In this document: one piece after another, positions 38,299 through 48,683 of the stretch
Numbering within the stretch: the stretch's first letter is position 1
Layout of the letters: every line of letters starts with the position of its first letter
DNA from: Pseudomonas alcaligenes
Lineage (GTDB): Bacteria > Pseudomonadota > Gammaproteobacteria > Pseudomonadales > Pseudomonadaceae
Direction: 5' to 3'
DNA length: 64,000 bases
Assembly: GCF_014490745.1 (NCBI RefSeq)
Contig: NZ_LZEU01000001.1
Coordinates: 3,499,501-3,563,500 of the forward strand
Translations under genes and position numbers: made by a program
Notes under the pieces: model-generated
The model's input: only the letters and a program-made list of their open reading frames with translations
What the model was told of the DNA's origin: nothing
Database searches by the model: none

Positions 38299-39516
38299 TC
38301 AGTCCCGCGCCTGCAGCCATTGCGCCAGGCTGCCGCTGAACAACGCCGCCTGCTCCTCATGCAGCATCAGCAGAGCCCCGCGCAGGGCCGGGTACCAGGC
38401 CTCGTCGAGCTGCTCGGGCAGCTGCGCCGGCAACGGCAGCGGCCAGGGGCTGCGGCCCAGCAACTGGTGCAGGCTGTAGTGCTGCAGATCGCGACACAGC
38501 ACCCAGCCGCCCCCCGAGGCCCGGCAGGCCAGCTGCTCGCGCTCGAAGAAGTCGAGGATTTCCTCCCACTCATCCTCCGGCAGCAGCCAGCCCTCGCGCT
38601 GCACATCGGCATGACGCACCGCCAGGCCGCGCTGCTGGCGCTCGTGGAACACCCGCAGCACGCCCAGCAGCACCAGCAGGCGCGGCAAGGCACGGCGCCG
38701 CCAGTGCCGCGACGAGGACAGGTTGCACACCAGCTCGGCACCGAACAGCACGATCAGCCAGGACAGATAGACCCACAGCAGGAACAGCGGCACCGTGGCG
38801 AAAGCGCCATAGATCAGCTGATAACCGGGGAACAGGCTGACATAGAGACCGAACAGCGCCTTGGCGATCTCGAACAGCACGGCCGTGAAGAAACCGCCGA
38901 ACAGGGCATGGCGAATCGGCACCCGGGCATTGGGCACCGTTGCATAGATCAGGGTGAAGGCCGCCATGCTCGACAGCAGCGGCGCGAAGCCGAGCAGGGT
39001 CTTGGCACCGATCAGCGCATCCGGCCCGGACAGCAGCGACAGCGAGGCGATATAGGTGCTCACCGCGAAGCCCACGCCCAGCAGCAGCGGGCCAAGGCTG
39101 AGAATCGCCCAGTACAGCAGGAAGCTGGACACCCCACGGCGTGGCTGGCGCACACGCCAGATGGCGTTGAACGCCTTCTCGATGGTCACCAGCATCATGA
39201 AGGCGGTCACCGCCAGCAGCACCACACCGGCCCAGGTCAGGTGGCGGGCCTGGGTGGTGAAGGCCTGCAGATAGGCCTGCACCGTCTCGCCGGACGACGG
39301 CACGAAGTTGTGGAAGATGAACGCCTGGATCTGCTCGCCCATGCCCTGGAACACCGGGATCGCCGAGAGCATGGCGAAGGTCACGGTCATCATCGGCACC
39401 ACCGCGAACAGCGTGGTGTAGGTCAGCGCGGCCGCACTGTGCATGGCGCGATCGGCGAGAAAACGCTGGAACAGGAACCGCCAGAACTCCACCAGATCAT
39501 CCAGCCGCTGCCGCAT
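38299..39516 (-). CDS. yihY: YihY-family inner-membrane protein
   Basis: This 405-residue protein has six predicted transmembrane helices in residues 25-260 with the family motif [14 protein letters not shown] and [17 protein letters not shown]. The family was once called ribonuclease BN, a name now known to belong to another protein. The C-terminal 140 residues form a soluble, winged-helix-like extension ([24 protein letters not shown]) found in Pseudomonas members. The molecular function is unknown. It is divergent from arsC. Confidence 0.9.
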   Translation of the reverse strand: MRQRLDDLVEFWRFLFQRFLADRAMHSAAALTYTTLFAVVPMMTVTFAMLSAIPVFQGMGEQIQAFIFHNFVPSSGETVQAYLQAFTTQARHLTWAGVVLLAVTAFMMLVTIEKAFNAIWRVRQPRRGVSSFLLYWAILSLGPLLLGVGFAVSTYIASLSLLSGPDALIGAKTLLGFAPLLSSMAAFTLIYATVPNARVPIRHALFGGFFTAVLFEIAKALFGLYVSLFPGYQLIYGAFATVPLFLLWVYLSWLIVLFGAELVCNLSSSRHWRRRALPRLLVLLGVLRVFHERQQRGLAVRHADVQREGWLLPEDEWEEILDFFEREQLACRASGGGWVLCRDLQHYSLHQLLGRSPWPLPLPAQLPEQLDEAWYPALRGALLMLHEEQAALFSGSLAQWLQARD

Positions 39517-39598
39517 GCCCTCTCCTTAGATGCTATTCGATACGCGCCGCGCCCCCAGGCGCCGAGGCAGGTAGAATAGCGCCCTCACTCGCCAATAG

Positions 39599-40964
<1,366 letters not shown>

Positions 40965-41007
40965 CACCAGCCATGGCAGCGCCGCGCAGGCACTGCCATC
41001 GCGGCCC

Positions 41008-41712
41008 TTACCAACCCAGGGTTTCTTTCAGGAAGGGGATGGTCAGCTTGCGCTGGGCCTGCAGCGAGGCCTGGTCGAGGCGTTCGAGCAGCTCGAACAG
41101 CGCGCTCATGCTGCGCTCGCCGCGGGTGAGGATGAAACGGCCTACCTCGTCGGTCAGGTGCAGGCCGCGGCGCGAGGCGCGCAGCTGCAGGGCGCGCAGC
41201 TTGTCCTCGTCGGACAGGGCATGCAGCTGGAACACCAGGGCCAGGGTCAGGCGCGACTGCAGATCGGCCAGGCCCAGCGGCAGTTCGCGCGGCGCGGCGG
41301 CGGCAGCCAGCAACAGGCGCCGGCCGCTGTCACGCAGGCGGTTGAACAGATGGAACAGCGCCTCTTCCCAGTCCGCCCGGCCGACCACAGCATCCAGGTC
41401 GTCCAGGCACACCAGCTCGCACTGCTCCAGGTTATCCAGCACCTGCGGGCCGAACTCGGCCACCTCGGCCAGCGGCAGGTAGACCACCGCCTCGCCGCGC
41501 TGCTCGAAGCGCAGACAGGCCGCCTGCAGCAGGTGGCTGCGGCCCACGCCATCGCTACCCCAGAGGTAGATCAGGCTTTCCGTCCAGCCGGCATCGGCCT
41601 CGCACAGACGTTCGACATAGCCCAGTGCGGCGGCATTGGCACCCGGGTAGTAGTTGGCAAAGGTGGCGTCGTCGCGCAGGCGCACGCCTAGGGGAAGCTG
41701 AACTGGTTTCAT
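41008..41712 (-). CDS. hda: DnaA-regulatory protein Hda
   Basis: This 234-residue AAA+ homologue of DnaA stimulates hydrolysis of ATP-DnaA after initiation (RIDA). It has the N-terminal beta-clamp motif QLPLGV (residues 5-10), a Walker A-like GSDGVGRSHL, Walker B CLDDLDAV, and the sensor 2 region. It lacks the DnaA DNA-binding domain. Its ATG overlaps the perM stop by 4 nt. Confidence 0.94.
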   Translation of the reverse strand: MKPVQLPLGVRLRDDATFANYYPGANAAALGYVERLCEADAGWTESLIYLWGSDGVGRSHLLQAACLRFEQRGEAVVYLPLAEVAEFGPQVLDNLEQCELVCLDDLDAVVGRADWEEALFHLFNRLRDSGRRLLLAAAAAPRELPLGLADLQSRLTLALVFQLHALSDEDKLRALQLRASRRGLHLTDEVGRFILTRGERSMSALFELLERLDQASLQAQRKLTIPFLKETLGW

Positions 41713-42803
41713 GCGTTGGGCGGCGGATCTTGCGAGGCGCCGGAAGACTCTCCGTAAAGTTCGGAAAGTTTATAGAAATCATGCGCATGGCGCAGCAGCA
41801 CCATGATGATTGCGGCAACCGGCAGGGCCAACAACACACCGACGAAGCCAAATAGCTGGCCACCGGCGAGGATGGCGAAGATTACGGCCACCGGATGCAG
41901 GCCGATGCGATCCCCCACCAGCATCGGGGTCAGCAGCATGCCTTCGAGCAGTTGACCGACGCCAAACACCGCCAGTACGCCGAGCAGCGGGTACATCTCG
42001 AAACCACCGTACTGGAACAGCGCCGCCAATACGGCGGAGCCGAAACCGACCACGAAGCCCATGTACGGCACGATGCTGGCCAGACCGGCCAGCAGGCCGA
42101 TCAGCAGGCCCAGCTCCAGCCCCACCAGCATCAGGCCACTGGCATAGATGAAGGCCAGCGCCAGCATCACCAGCAACTGGCCGCGGACGAAGGCACCGAG
42201 CACCTCGTGGCACTCGCCGACCAGCTTGACCACCAGCGACTCGCGCGCTCGCGGCAGCAGGTTGCGCAGCCGCCCTACCATCAGATCCCAGTCGCGCAAC
42301 AGGTAGAAGGCCACCACCGGAATCAGCAGCAGGTTGCCCAGCCAGGCGAGCAGCGCCAGGCTCGAGGCCGTAGCCTGGGTCAGCACCGCCCCGACTATAT
42401 CGGTGGTCTTGCCCAGATGCCCGGCCAGCGCGGCCTTGAGCTGATCGAAGCGCCAGAAGCCTTCGCCCAGCCCCAGCTGTGCCTGCACCCAGGGCAGGGC
42501 CTGGTGCTGCAGCCAGTCGAGGCCCTGCGGTGCCAGCTCGTACAGGCGCACCAGCTGGCGGCCGAGCATGGGCACCAGCACCAGCAGCAGAATCAGCAAC
42601 AGCAGGCTGAACAGGGTGAATACCAGCACCACGCCCCAGGTGCGCGACAGCTTGTGGCGCTCCAGGCGATCCACCAGCGGGTCGCCCATGTAGGCCAGCA
42701 GCATGGCCACTAGGAACGGCGACAGTACCGGCGACAGCAGGTAGAGCAGCCAGCCGCACAGGCACAGCCCGGCCAGCCACATCCAACGCCGCGAATCGGT
42801 CAT
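41709..42803 (-). CDS. perM: AI-2E/PerM-family membrane transporter
   Basis: This inner-membrane protein has seven to eight transmembrane segments and the family motifs (SPFLVAMLLAYMGDPLVDRLER; PVVAFYLLRDWD; ASIVPYMGFVVGFGSAVL; GVLLALPVAAIIMVLLRHA). It starts at the ATG at 42803 (MTDSRRWMW, 364 residues) with GGTGGA upstream; ATGs at 42812 and 42827 are possible. Family members export autoinducer-2 or act as Na+/H+ exchangers; the substrate here is unknown. It is co-transcribed with hda, as in many Pseudomonas. Confidence 0.88.
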   Translation of the reverse strand: MTDSRRWMWLAGLCLCGWLLYLLSPVLSPFLVAMLLAYMGDPLVDRLERHKLSRTWGVVLVFTLFSLLLLILLLVLVPMLGRQLVRLYELAPQGLDWLQHQALPWVQAQLGLGEGFWRFDQLKAALAGHLGKTTDIVGAVLTQATASSLALLAWLGNLLLIPVVAFYLLRDWDLMVGRLRNLLPRARESLVVKLVGECHEVLGAFVRGQLLVMLALAFIYASGLMLVGLELGLLIGLLAGLASIVPYMGFVVGFGSAVLAALFQYGGFEMYPLLGVLAVFGVGQLLEGMLLTPMLVGDRIGLHPVAVIFAILAGGQLFGFVGVLLALPVAAIIMVLLRHAHDFYKLSELYGESSGASQDPPPNA

Positions 42804-42869
42804 TTCAGACATTCCACCTTGCTCCATGCAGTGTTCCGCCCACTCAGACGGTGGGCGGGCTATCCGGTG

Positions 42870-43895
42870 TTACCAGTGAAAGCGCAGCAGATTGGCCGGC
42901 GCAGGCGCCGGCGTGGTGCCCAGCTGGGCGCTGGCATCCAGTGGCGCGGCCGTGGCCGGAACTTCCTGCAGGCCGGCCAGGCCCAGCTGGGCGCGCAGCT
43001 GCTCGCTGCTGGCGCTGACCTGCCAGGTCAGCTGGTCGCCCTTGACCTGCAGCAGGCGTGCGGCGAACGGCTCGAGCAGGCGTTCCAGTTCGGCATAGCG
43101 AGCCAGGCTGGCGCCCTGTACCTCGACGATCATGGCGCTGGCCGCGCCCGGCTTGACCACGAAACGCGGTGCCAGACGCTGGCTCACCGCCAGCAGCACG
43201 GCATCGGCCAGGGCATTCTGGTCAGCGCCCTGGGCACTGCCCTGCTCGCGGCTGTCGCCCAGCCACAGGCGCCACTGCGCCTGCCACTGCCCCCCCTCTT
43301 CATGGGCCTGCACGGCCAGCAGGGCATCGGCGGCGTAGCGCTCGGAAACCGGCTGCAGCGCATCGGCCTGGTTGGCACCGAGGTTTTCCGGGGTTGCCAC
43401 CAGTTGTTCGGAAAGGTCGGCCAGCGGCAGGCGCAGTGGCAGGCCACGGTGCTGGGCGGCCTGGCGCAGGGGCGCGGCGGCTTCCTGGCCATCGCCCAGC
43501 AGGCTGGCGCCTTCGCCGGTGGTATTCAGCCACCAGGCGAGAATGGCAGGGCGGTTGGCGCCCCACAGGGGCACGCCGGCCTCGCGCAGCTTGTTCTCAG
43601 TGGTCAGCGGATCGAAATCCACCACCAGCTTGTCGCCGTCATAGCTGAAGCGGCTGACCAGCTGCTGCGGATCCTGGCGCACCCCGGCCAGGGCCGGCGC
43701 CTGCACGGCCTGGGCATCGCCGCTGAGGCGCAACACCAGGGTCTCCAGGGCGCGCCCGAGGGCGGCGTTGCGCTCGTCCGGCTGCTGGCTGGTGACCGCC
43801 TCGCGCACCTGATAGAGATCGCTGACCGTTTCCGCATGGACAGACAGACCGAACAGGGCAAGACAGGAGGCAAACAGACAGGCAGATAGACGCAT
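42870..43895 (-). CDS. DUF2066 periplasmic protein
   Basis: This 341-residue protein has a signal peptide (about 1-21, VHA-E) and the DUF2066 core (about 28-290), including VVDFDPLTTENKLREAGVPLWGANRPAILAWW. It is commonly found next to purM and perM in gammaproteobacteria. Function unknown. It is divergent from purM with 205 bp between them. Confidence 0.82.
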   Translation of the reverse strand: MRLSACLFASCLALFGLSVHAETVSDLYQVREAVTSQQPDERNAALGRALETLVLRLSGDAQAVQAPALAGVRQDPQQLVSRFSYDGDKLVVDFDPLTTENKLREAGVPLWGANRPAILAWWLNTTGEGASLLGDGQEAAAPLRQAAQHRGLPLRLPLADLSEQLVATPENLGANQADALQPVSERYAADALLAVQAHEEGGQWQAQWRLWLGDSREQGSAQGADQNALADAVLLAVSQRLAPRFVVKPGAASAMIVEVQGASLARYAELERLLEPFAARLLQVKGDQLTWQVSASSEQLRAQLGLAGLQEVPATAAPLDASAQLGTTPAPAPANLLRFHW

Positions 43896-44100
43896 GGCGG
43901 GTTCCGGGCTGAGGCTGCGCGGTTGTCGCGCGCGAAGGGCTATACCTTAAACAGCCGCCCCGCACCCGGCAACCGTCGGGGCCGGTGGCCGCTGGCGGGC
44001 AAGCCTGATAAAATCGCGCGCCTTCGCAGACCGGCACGCACGCAGGCCTCCATCCTGCCCGGTCGACCCCAGCATTCCCCCCTTTCAAAGGCCCGATCCC

Positions 44101-45159
44101 ATGAGCAAGCAACCCTCCATCAGCTACAAAGACGCCGGTGTGGACATCGACGCCGGTGAAGCCCTGGTCGAACGCATCAAAGGCGTCGCCAAGCGCACCG
44201 CGCGCCCGGAAGTCATGGGTGGCCTGGGTGGTTTCGGCGCCCTGTGTGAAATCCCCGCCGGCTACAAGCAGCCGGTACTGGTCAGCGGCACCGACGGCGT
44301 CGGCACCAAGCTGCGCCTGGCGCTGAACCTGAACAAGCACGACAGCATCGGCCAGGATCTGGTCGCCATGTGCGTCAACGACCTGGTGGTGTGCGGCGCC
44401 GAGCCGCTGTTCTTCCTCGACTACTACGCCACCGGCAAGCTCAATGTCGACGTGGCCGCCACCGTGGTTACCGGCATCGGCGCCGGTTGCGAGCTGGCCG
44501 GCTGCTCCCTGGTCGGCGGTGAAACCGCCGAGATGCCGGGCATGTACGAAGGCGAAGACTATGACCTGGCCGGTTTCTGCGTCGGCGTGGTGGAAAAGGC
44601 CGAGATCATCGACGGCTCGAAAGTCGCCACCGGTGACGCACTGATCGCCCTGCCGTCCTCCGGCCCGCACTCCAACGGCTACTCGCTGATCCGCAAGATC
44701 ATCGAAGTGTCCGGTGCCGACATCGAAACCACCCAGCTGGGCGGCAAGCCGCTGACCGAGCTGCTGATGGCGCCGACCCGCATCTACGTCAAGCCGCTGC
44801 TGAAACTGATCAAGGAAACCGGTGCGGTCAAGGCCATGGCCCACATCACTGGCGGCGGCCTGCTCGACAATATCCCGCGCGTGCTGCCGGAAGGCGCCCA
44901 GGCGGTGATCGACGTGGCCAGCTGGAACCGCCCGGCGGTATTCGACTGGCTGCAGGAGAAGGGCAACGTCGACGAGCATGAGATGCACCGCGTGCTCAAC
45001 TGCGGCGTCGGCATGGTCATCTGCGTAGCCCAGGATCAGGTCGAAGCGACCCTGACCAGCCTGCGCGCCTCGGGCGAAGCCCCGTGGGTGATCGGCCAGA
45101 TCGGCACCGCTGCCGAAGGCGCTGCCCAGGTTCTGCTGAACAACCTGAAAGCCCACTGA
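44101..45159 (+). CDS. purM: AIR synthetase
   Basis: Phosphoribosylformylglycinamidine cyclo-ligase (352 residues) closes the imidazole ring of purines (FGAM to AIR). It has the PurM ATP-grasp-like signature [49 protein letters not shown] and [13 protein letters not shown]. Its stop shares one base with the purN ATG (TGATG), so the two are translationally coupled. A -10-like TAAAAT at 44009-44014 lacks a good -35. Confidence 0.97.
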   Translation: MSKQPSISYKDAGVDIDAGEALVERIKGVAKRTARPEVMGGLGGFGALCEIPAGYKQPVLVSGTDGVGTKLRLALNLNKHDSIGQDLVAMCVNDLVVCGAEPLFFLDYYATGKLNVDVAATVVTGIGAGCELAGCSLVGGETAEMPGMYEGEDYDLAGFCVGVVEKAEIIDGSKVATGDALIALPSSGPHSNGYSLIRKIIEVSGADIETTQLGGKPLTELLMAPTRIYVKPLLKLIKETGAVKAMAHITGGGLLDNIPRVLPEGAQAVIDVASWNRPAVFDWLQEKGNVDEHEMHRVLNCGVGMVICVAQDQVEATLTSLRASGEAPWVIGQIGTAAEGAAQVLLNNLKAH

Positions 45160-45806
45160 TGGCCGACTGCAATGTCGTGGTGCTGATTTCCGGGTCTGGC
45201 AGCAACCTGCAGGCCCTGATCGACAGCACCGCCAGCGCTGACAGCCCGGCGTGCATCCGCGCAGTAATTTCCAACCGCGCCGACGCCTACGGCCTGGAGC
45301 GGGCCAAGCAGGCGGGCATCGCCACCCTGGTGCTCGATCACAAGCAGTTCGACGGCCGCGAGGCCTTCGACGCTGCGCTGGTCGAGGCCATCGACGGCTT
45401 CGACCCGCAGCTGGTGGTACTGGCCGGCTTCATGCGCATCCTCACTGGTGGCTTCGTCCGCCACTACGCCGGGCGCCTGCTGAATATCCATCCTTCGCTG
45501 CTGCCCAAGTACAAGGGCCTGCACACCCACCAGCGCGCGCTGGAAGCCGGTGACAGCGAGCACGGCTGCAGCGTGCACTTCGTCAGCGAGGAACTCGATG
45601 GCGGCCCTCTGGTCGTACAAGCGGTAGTGCCGGTACAGTCCGACGATACGCCGGACAGCCTGGCCCAACGGGTGCACCGCGAAGAACATCGCATTTATCC
45701 GCTGGCCATGCACTGGTTCGCCGCCGGCCGCTTGCGCCTCGCCGAACAGGGCGCAATGCTGGATAACCAGCCACTGCCGGCCACCGGACACCTGATCCGC
45801 TCATAG
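45159..45806 (+). CDS. purN: GAR formyltransferase
   Basis: Phosphoribosylglycinamide formyltransferase (215 residues) transfers formyl from 10-formyl-THF to GAR. It has the N-terminal SGSGSNLQALID phosphate-binding loop and the catalytic residues in LNIHPSLLPKYKGLHTHQRALEAGDSEHG (Asn, His) and the Asp near DGGPLVVQ. It is followed 8 nt later by the DUF3108 gene. Confidence 0.97.
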   Translation: MADCNVVVLISGSGSNLQALIDSTASADSPACIRAVISNRADAYGLERAKQAGIATLVLDHKQFDGREAFDAALVEAIDGFDPQLVVLAGFMRILTGGFVRHYAGRLLNIHPSLLPKYKGLHTHQRALEAGDSEHGCSVHFVSEELDGGPLVVQAVVPVQSDDTPDSLAQRVHREEHRIYPLAMHWFAAGRLRLAEQGAMLDNQPLPATGHLIRS

Positions 45807-45814
45807 GAGAGCCC

Positions 45815-46531
45815 ATGCCCCGCATCCTGCTGACGCTCCTCGCTCTGCTGAGCCTGCCCCTGCAGGCCGCCGAACTGCAGCCCTTCTCCGCCAGCTACAC
45901 CGCCGACTGGAAACAGGTGCCGATCACCGGCACCGCCGGGCGCAGCCTCAAGCAACTGGACAACGGTCGCTGGGAGCTGGGCTTCGAGGCCGCCATGCTG
46001 GTCGCCAGCCTGCATGAAACCAGCACCCTGCGCCTGGAAAACGGTGCCCTGCTGCCGCTGACCTACCGCTTCGAACGTAGCGGCCTGGGCAAGAGCAAGG
46101 AAGTCGAGCTGGACTTCGACTGGACCGAGAAGCAGGTGCTCGGCAGCGACCGCGGCGACCCAGTACGCCTGACCCTCAACCGCGGCCTGCTGGACAAGTC
46201 GACCTACCAGCTGGCCCTGCAGCAGGATGTCGCCGACGGCAAGCAAAGCATGAGCTACCAGGTAGTCGACGGTGACGAGATCGAGACCTACGACTTCCGC
46301 GTGCTCGGCCCCGAGCGTGTGCGCACCCAGGCCGGGCTGATCGACGCGATCAAGGTCGAGCGCGTGCGCGACCCGACCCAGAGCACTCGCAAGACCATGA
46401 TGTGGTTCGCCAAGGACTGGGACTACCTGCTGGTACGCCTGCACCAGGTGGAAACCGACGGCAAGGAATACCAGATCATGCTCAAGGACGGCACAGTCAA
46501 CGGCCGCCCCGTCGAGGGCCTCAAGGAGTAA
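45815..46531 (+). CDS. DUF3108 periplasmic protein
   Basis: This 238-residue protein has a signal peptide (about 1-19, LQA-A) and a strand-rich DUF3108 domain (FSASYTADWKQVPITGTAGRSL; RVRTQAGLIDAIKVERVR; MMWFAKDWDYLLVRLHQ). The family resembles lipoprotein-carrier folds; function unknown. GGAGAG lies before the ATG and the gene is the last of purM-purN-DUF3108, ended by a strong terminator. Confidence 0.85.
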   Translation: MPRILLTLLALLSLPLQAAELQPFSASYTADWKQVPITGTAGRSLKQLDNGRWELGFEAAMLVASLHETSTLRLENGALLPLTYRFERSGLGKSKEVELDFDWTEKQVLGSDRGDPVRLTLNRGLLDKSTYQLALQQDVADGKQSMSYQVVDGDEIETYDFRVLGPERVRTQAGLIDAIKVERVRDPTQSTRKTMMWFAKDWDYLLVRLHQVETDGKEYQIMLKDGTVNGRPVEGLKE

Positions 46532-46548
46532 GCCTCCTGCTGCCAAAC

Positions 46549-46575
46549 AAAAGCCGGGCCCTGCCCGGCTTTTTT
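46549..46575 (+). terminator. terminator of purMN-DUF3108
   Basis: AAGCCGGGC and GCCCGGCTT flank a 3-nt loop, followed by T-rich sequence. Confidence 0.9.
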
Positions 46576-46636
46576 CTGCCCGCTGCCCGGGCAGGCCAGC
46601 TAGGCTTGTGCCTTCAATCGGCCGGAGCCATCCACG

Positions 46637-46912
46637 ATGAACGACACTTACCAACCACTGGCCTGCGACCTCTACGACTACCTGGAGATCGCCTGCATGC
46701 ACGGCTACCGCCTGCGCATCGAGCTGGACGACGGCAGCGAGCTGGAGGCCACGGCAGTGACCACCCAGACCCGCGCGAGCAAGGAAGAGTTCTTCATCGT
46801 GCGCAACGCCAGCGGCGAACAGCAGCTGCGCCTCGACCGGCTGCTGGCGATCACCCCGCTGGATGCCGGCGCCAGCTTCGCCCGGGTGCTGCTGGGCAAC
46901 CGTCACTGCTGA
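46637..46912 (+). CDS. rof: Rho-binding antiterminator (Rof/YaeO type)
   Basis: This 91-residue protein aligns with E. coli YaeO: YQPLACDLYDYLEIACMHGYRL matches the Rof start, followed by RIELDDGSELEATA and LRLDRLLAI. Rof binds Rho and blocks Rho-dependent termination. The gene stands alone between a strong terminator and a 28-bp perfect hairpin. That this hairpin plays a part in its own expression is inference. Confidence 0.85.
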   Translation: MNDTYQPLACDLYDYLEIACMHGYRLRIELDDGSELEATAVTTQTRASKEEFFIVRNASGEQQLRLDRLLAITPLDAGASFARVLLGNRHC

Positions 46913-46965
46913 ATGATGGCGTATCGAACGATCTGACCAGCCGCCAGAGCCCTGCAGTCGCCTGC

Positions 46966-47024
46966 TCTGGATTATTCCCCTGCGGGCCAGCGCATAGCGC
47001 TGGCCCGCAGGGGAATAATCCAGA
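46966..47024. repeat. 28-bp perfect inverted repeat
   Basis: Arms 46966-46993 and 46997-47024 pair perfectly around a 3-nt ATA centre, 53 nt past the rof stop. There is no T-tract, so it is not a standard intrinsic terminator. A smaller hairpin (CCAGAGC at 46944-46950 with GCTCTGG at 46964-46970) shares 5 bases with the long left arm, so the two cannot form fully together. Confidence 0.9.
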
Positions 47025-47093
47025 AGGCGCGCAACCACTGCGCCCAGGTAGTTGCTCACCTGACCAAGCAACACATAACCACCACATCGCCAT

Positions 47094-47122
47094 AAAAAAA
47101 CCGGGCCAGGCCCGGTTTTTTT
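47094..47122. terminator. terminator of mazG-DUF2058
   Basis: CCGGGCC and GGCCCGG flank a 1-nt centre with seven A before and seven T after. It lies 13 nt past the DUF2058 gene and works in either direction. Confidence 0.9.
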
Positions 47123-47135
47123 CATGCACCACGGA

Positions 47136-47675
47136 TCACCACATCAGGTCATCCGGCACCTGGTAGGCGGCGTACGGATCATCGGCATCCGGCGCTTCGG
47201 TCGGCGTATTGAGCAGCAGCACGCGCTGCGCATCACGCTCCTGGATCTTCAGCGCCGCCTCTCGCGGAATCACCTCGTAACCGCCACCAAGGCGGACGAT
47301 GGCCAGCGAGCCACGGCTGAGCTTGTCGCGCATCAGGTTGTTCACCGCGATGCGCTTGACCTTCTTCTCGTCGACGAAGTTGTAGTAGTCCTCGCCGTTG
47401 ATCTTCGGTAGCCGGCTGCTCTCGATCAGTTGCTTGATCTGCGCGGCGATGGCCTTCTGCTGGGCCTTCTCCTGCTGCTGGCGGTTCAGCTCCTGGTCGC
47501 GCGCGGCCTTGTCGGCCATGGCCTGCAGGGCGGCCTGCTTCTGCGCATCGTCGACCTCGACCTGGCCCTTTTTCTCCAGGCGCTGTTGCTTCTGCTTCTG
47601 CTTGCCGGCCTGCTTGGCCTGCTTTTCATTGACCAGCCCGGCTTTGAGCAGCTGGTCGCGGAGGGAAAGGCTCAT
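47136..47675 (-). CDS. DUF2058 family nucleoprotein/polynucleotide-associated protein
   Basis: This 179-residue protein has a highly charged, Lys/Gln-rich helical N-terminal half (KQAKQAGKQKQKQQRLEKKGQ) and a globular C-terminal part (EDYYNFVDEKKVKRIAVNNLMRDKL). It is of the YaiL type, proposed to associate with nucleic acid on the basis of its composition. It lies 21 nt after mazG. Function unknown. Confidence 0.83.
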   Translation of the reverse strand: MSLSLRDQLLKAGLVNEKQAKQAGKQKQKQQRLEKKGQVEVDDAQKQAALQAMADKAARDQELNRQQQEKAQQKAIAAQIKQLIESSRLPKINGEDYYNFVDEKKVKRIAVNNLMRDKLSRGSLAIVRLGGGYEVIPREAALKIQERDAQRVLLLNTPTEAPDADDPYAAYQVPDDLMW

Positions 47676-47696
47676 GGGTATCTGCGGTCTCTACGG

Positions 47697-48527
47697 TTAA
47701 CAGCCAGGTTGCAGCTTTTCCTGCTTCTTGGCTTCGCCCCACAGGGCGTCCAGTTCTTCCAGGCTGCAATTCTCGATGGGCCGACCGCCCTCGCGCAATG
47801 CCTGCTCGATAAAACGAAAGCGCCGCTCGAACTTGCTGTTGGCACTGCGCAGCGCGGTTTCCGGATCGACCTTGAGGTGGCGGGCCAGGTTGGTGACCAC
47901 GAACAGCAGGTCGCCGATCTCCTCGGCCACCGCCTCGGCATCGTTCTCGCTCATCGCCTCCAGGACTTCGTCGAGTTCCTCGCGCACCTTGTCCACCACC
48001 GGTAGCGCCTCCGGCCAGTCGAAACCGACCTGGGCCGCACGCTTCTGCAGCTTGGCCGCGCGACTCAGAGCCGGCAGCACGGTGGGCACATCGTCGAGCA
48101 GTGACAGCTGTTCGGGGGCTGCGGCCTTCTCGGCGCGCTCCTCGGCCTTGAGCTCCTCCCAGCGCTGCTTGACTGCCGCCTCCTCCAGCTTCGCCGCATC
48201 CGGCGCACCGTACAGGTCGCCATCGGGAAACACGTGGGGATGGCGGCGAATCAGCTTGCGGGTGATGCCATCGACCACCTGGGCAAACTCGAAACGCCCT
48301 TCCTCGCGGGCCAGCTGGCTGTAGTAGACGACCTGGAACAGCAGGTCGCCCAGCTCGCCGGGCAGGTGCTCGAAGTCGCTACGCTCGATGGCATCGGCCA
48401 CCTCGTAGGCTTCCTCGATGGTGTAGGGAACTATGGTCGCGTAGCTCTGCTTGAGATCCCAGGGACAGCCGTGCTGCGGATCGCGCAGGCGGGCCATCAG
48501 GTGCAGCAGATCGTCGAGTTGGTACAT
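47697..48527 (-). CDS. mazG: nucleoside triphosphate pyrophosphohydrolase MazG
   Basis: This 276-residue MazG has tandem all-alpha NTP-PPase domains: CPWDLKQSYATIVPYTIEEAYEVADAIE with EELGD-type metal motif HLPGELGDLLFQVVYYSQLA, and again VREELDEVLEAM with EEIGDLLFVVTNLARHL. MazG hydrolyses NTPs and, in E. coli, lowers ppGpp by limiting precursor; it lies downstream of relA here too. The insertion of about 30 residues between domains (EERAEKAAAPEQLSLLDDVPT) is typical of Pseudomonas. Confidence 0.95.
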   Translation of the reverse strand: MYQLDDLLHLMARLRDPQHGCPWDLKQSYATIVPYTIEEAYEVADAIERSDFEHLPGELGDLLFQVVYYSQLAREEGRFEFAQVVDGITRKLIRRHPHVFPDGDLYGAPDAAKLEEAAVKQRWEELKAEERAEKAAAPEQLSLLDDVPTVLPALSRAAKLQKRAAQVGFDWPEALPVVDKVREELDEVLEAMSENDAEAVAEEIGDLLFVVTNLARHLKVDPETALRSANSKFERRFRFIEQALREGGRPIENCSLEELDALWGEAKKQEKLQPGC

Positions 48528-48540
48528 GGGGTTTACCTGG

Positions 48541-48566
48541 TTCTCGCGGGTTTCACCCGCCCTACT
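48541..48566. repeat. REP-like palindrome between relA and mazG
   Basis: The minus-strand sequence GTAGGGCGGGTGAAACCCGC is a hairpin with the form of common Pseudomonas REP elements (GGGCGGGT-GAA-ACCCGC). It lies 14 nt before the mazG start, between two co-directional genes. Confidence 0.65.
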
Positions 48567-48683
48567 GACTCAAGTGTTGAACGGCGCGGGCGAAGAGCTG
48601 GCCAGGCAGCCTCCCGCTCCCGGCGGAGACTGCATTCGCCACATCCCTGTGGCTGGCGATCACCACGCCAGGCCAAGCGCGGC

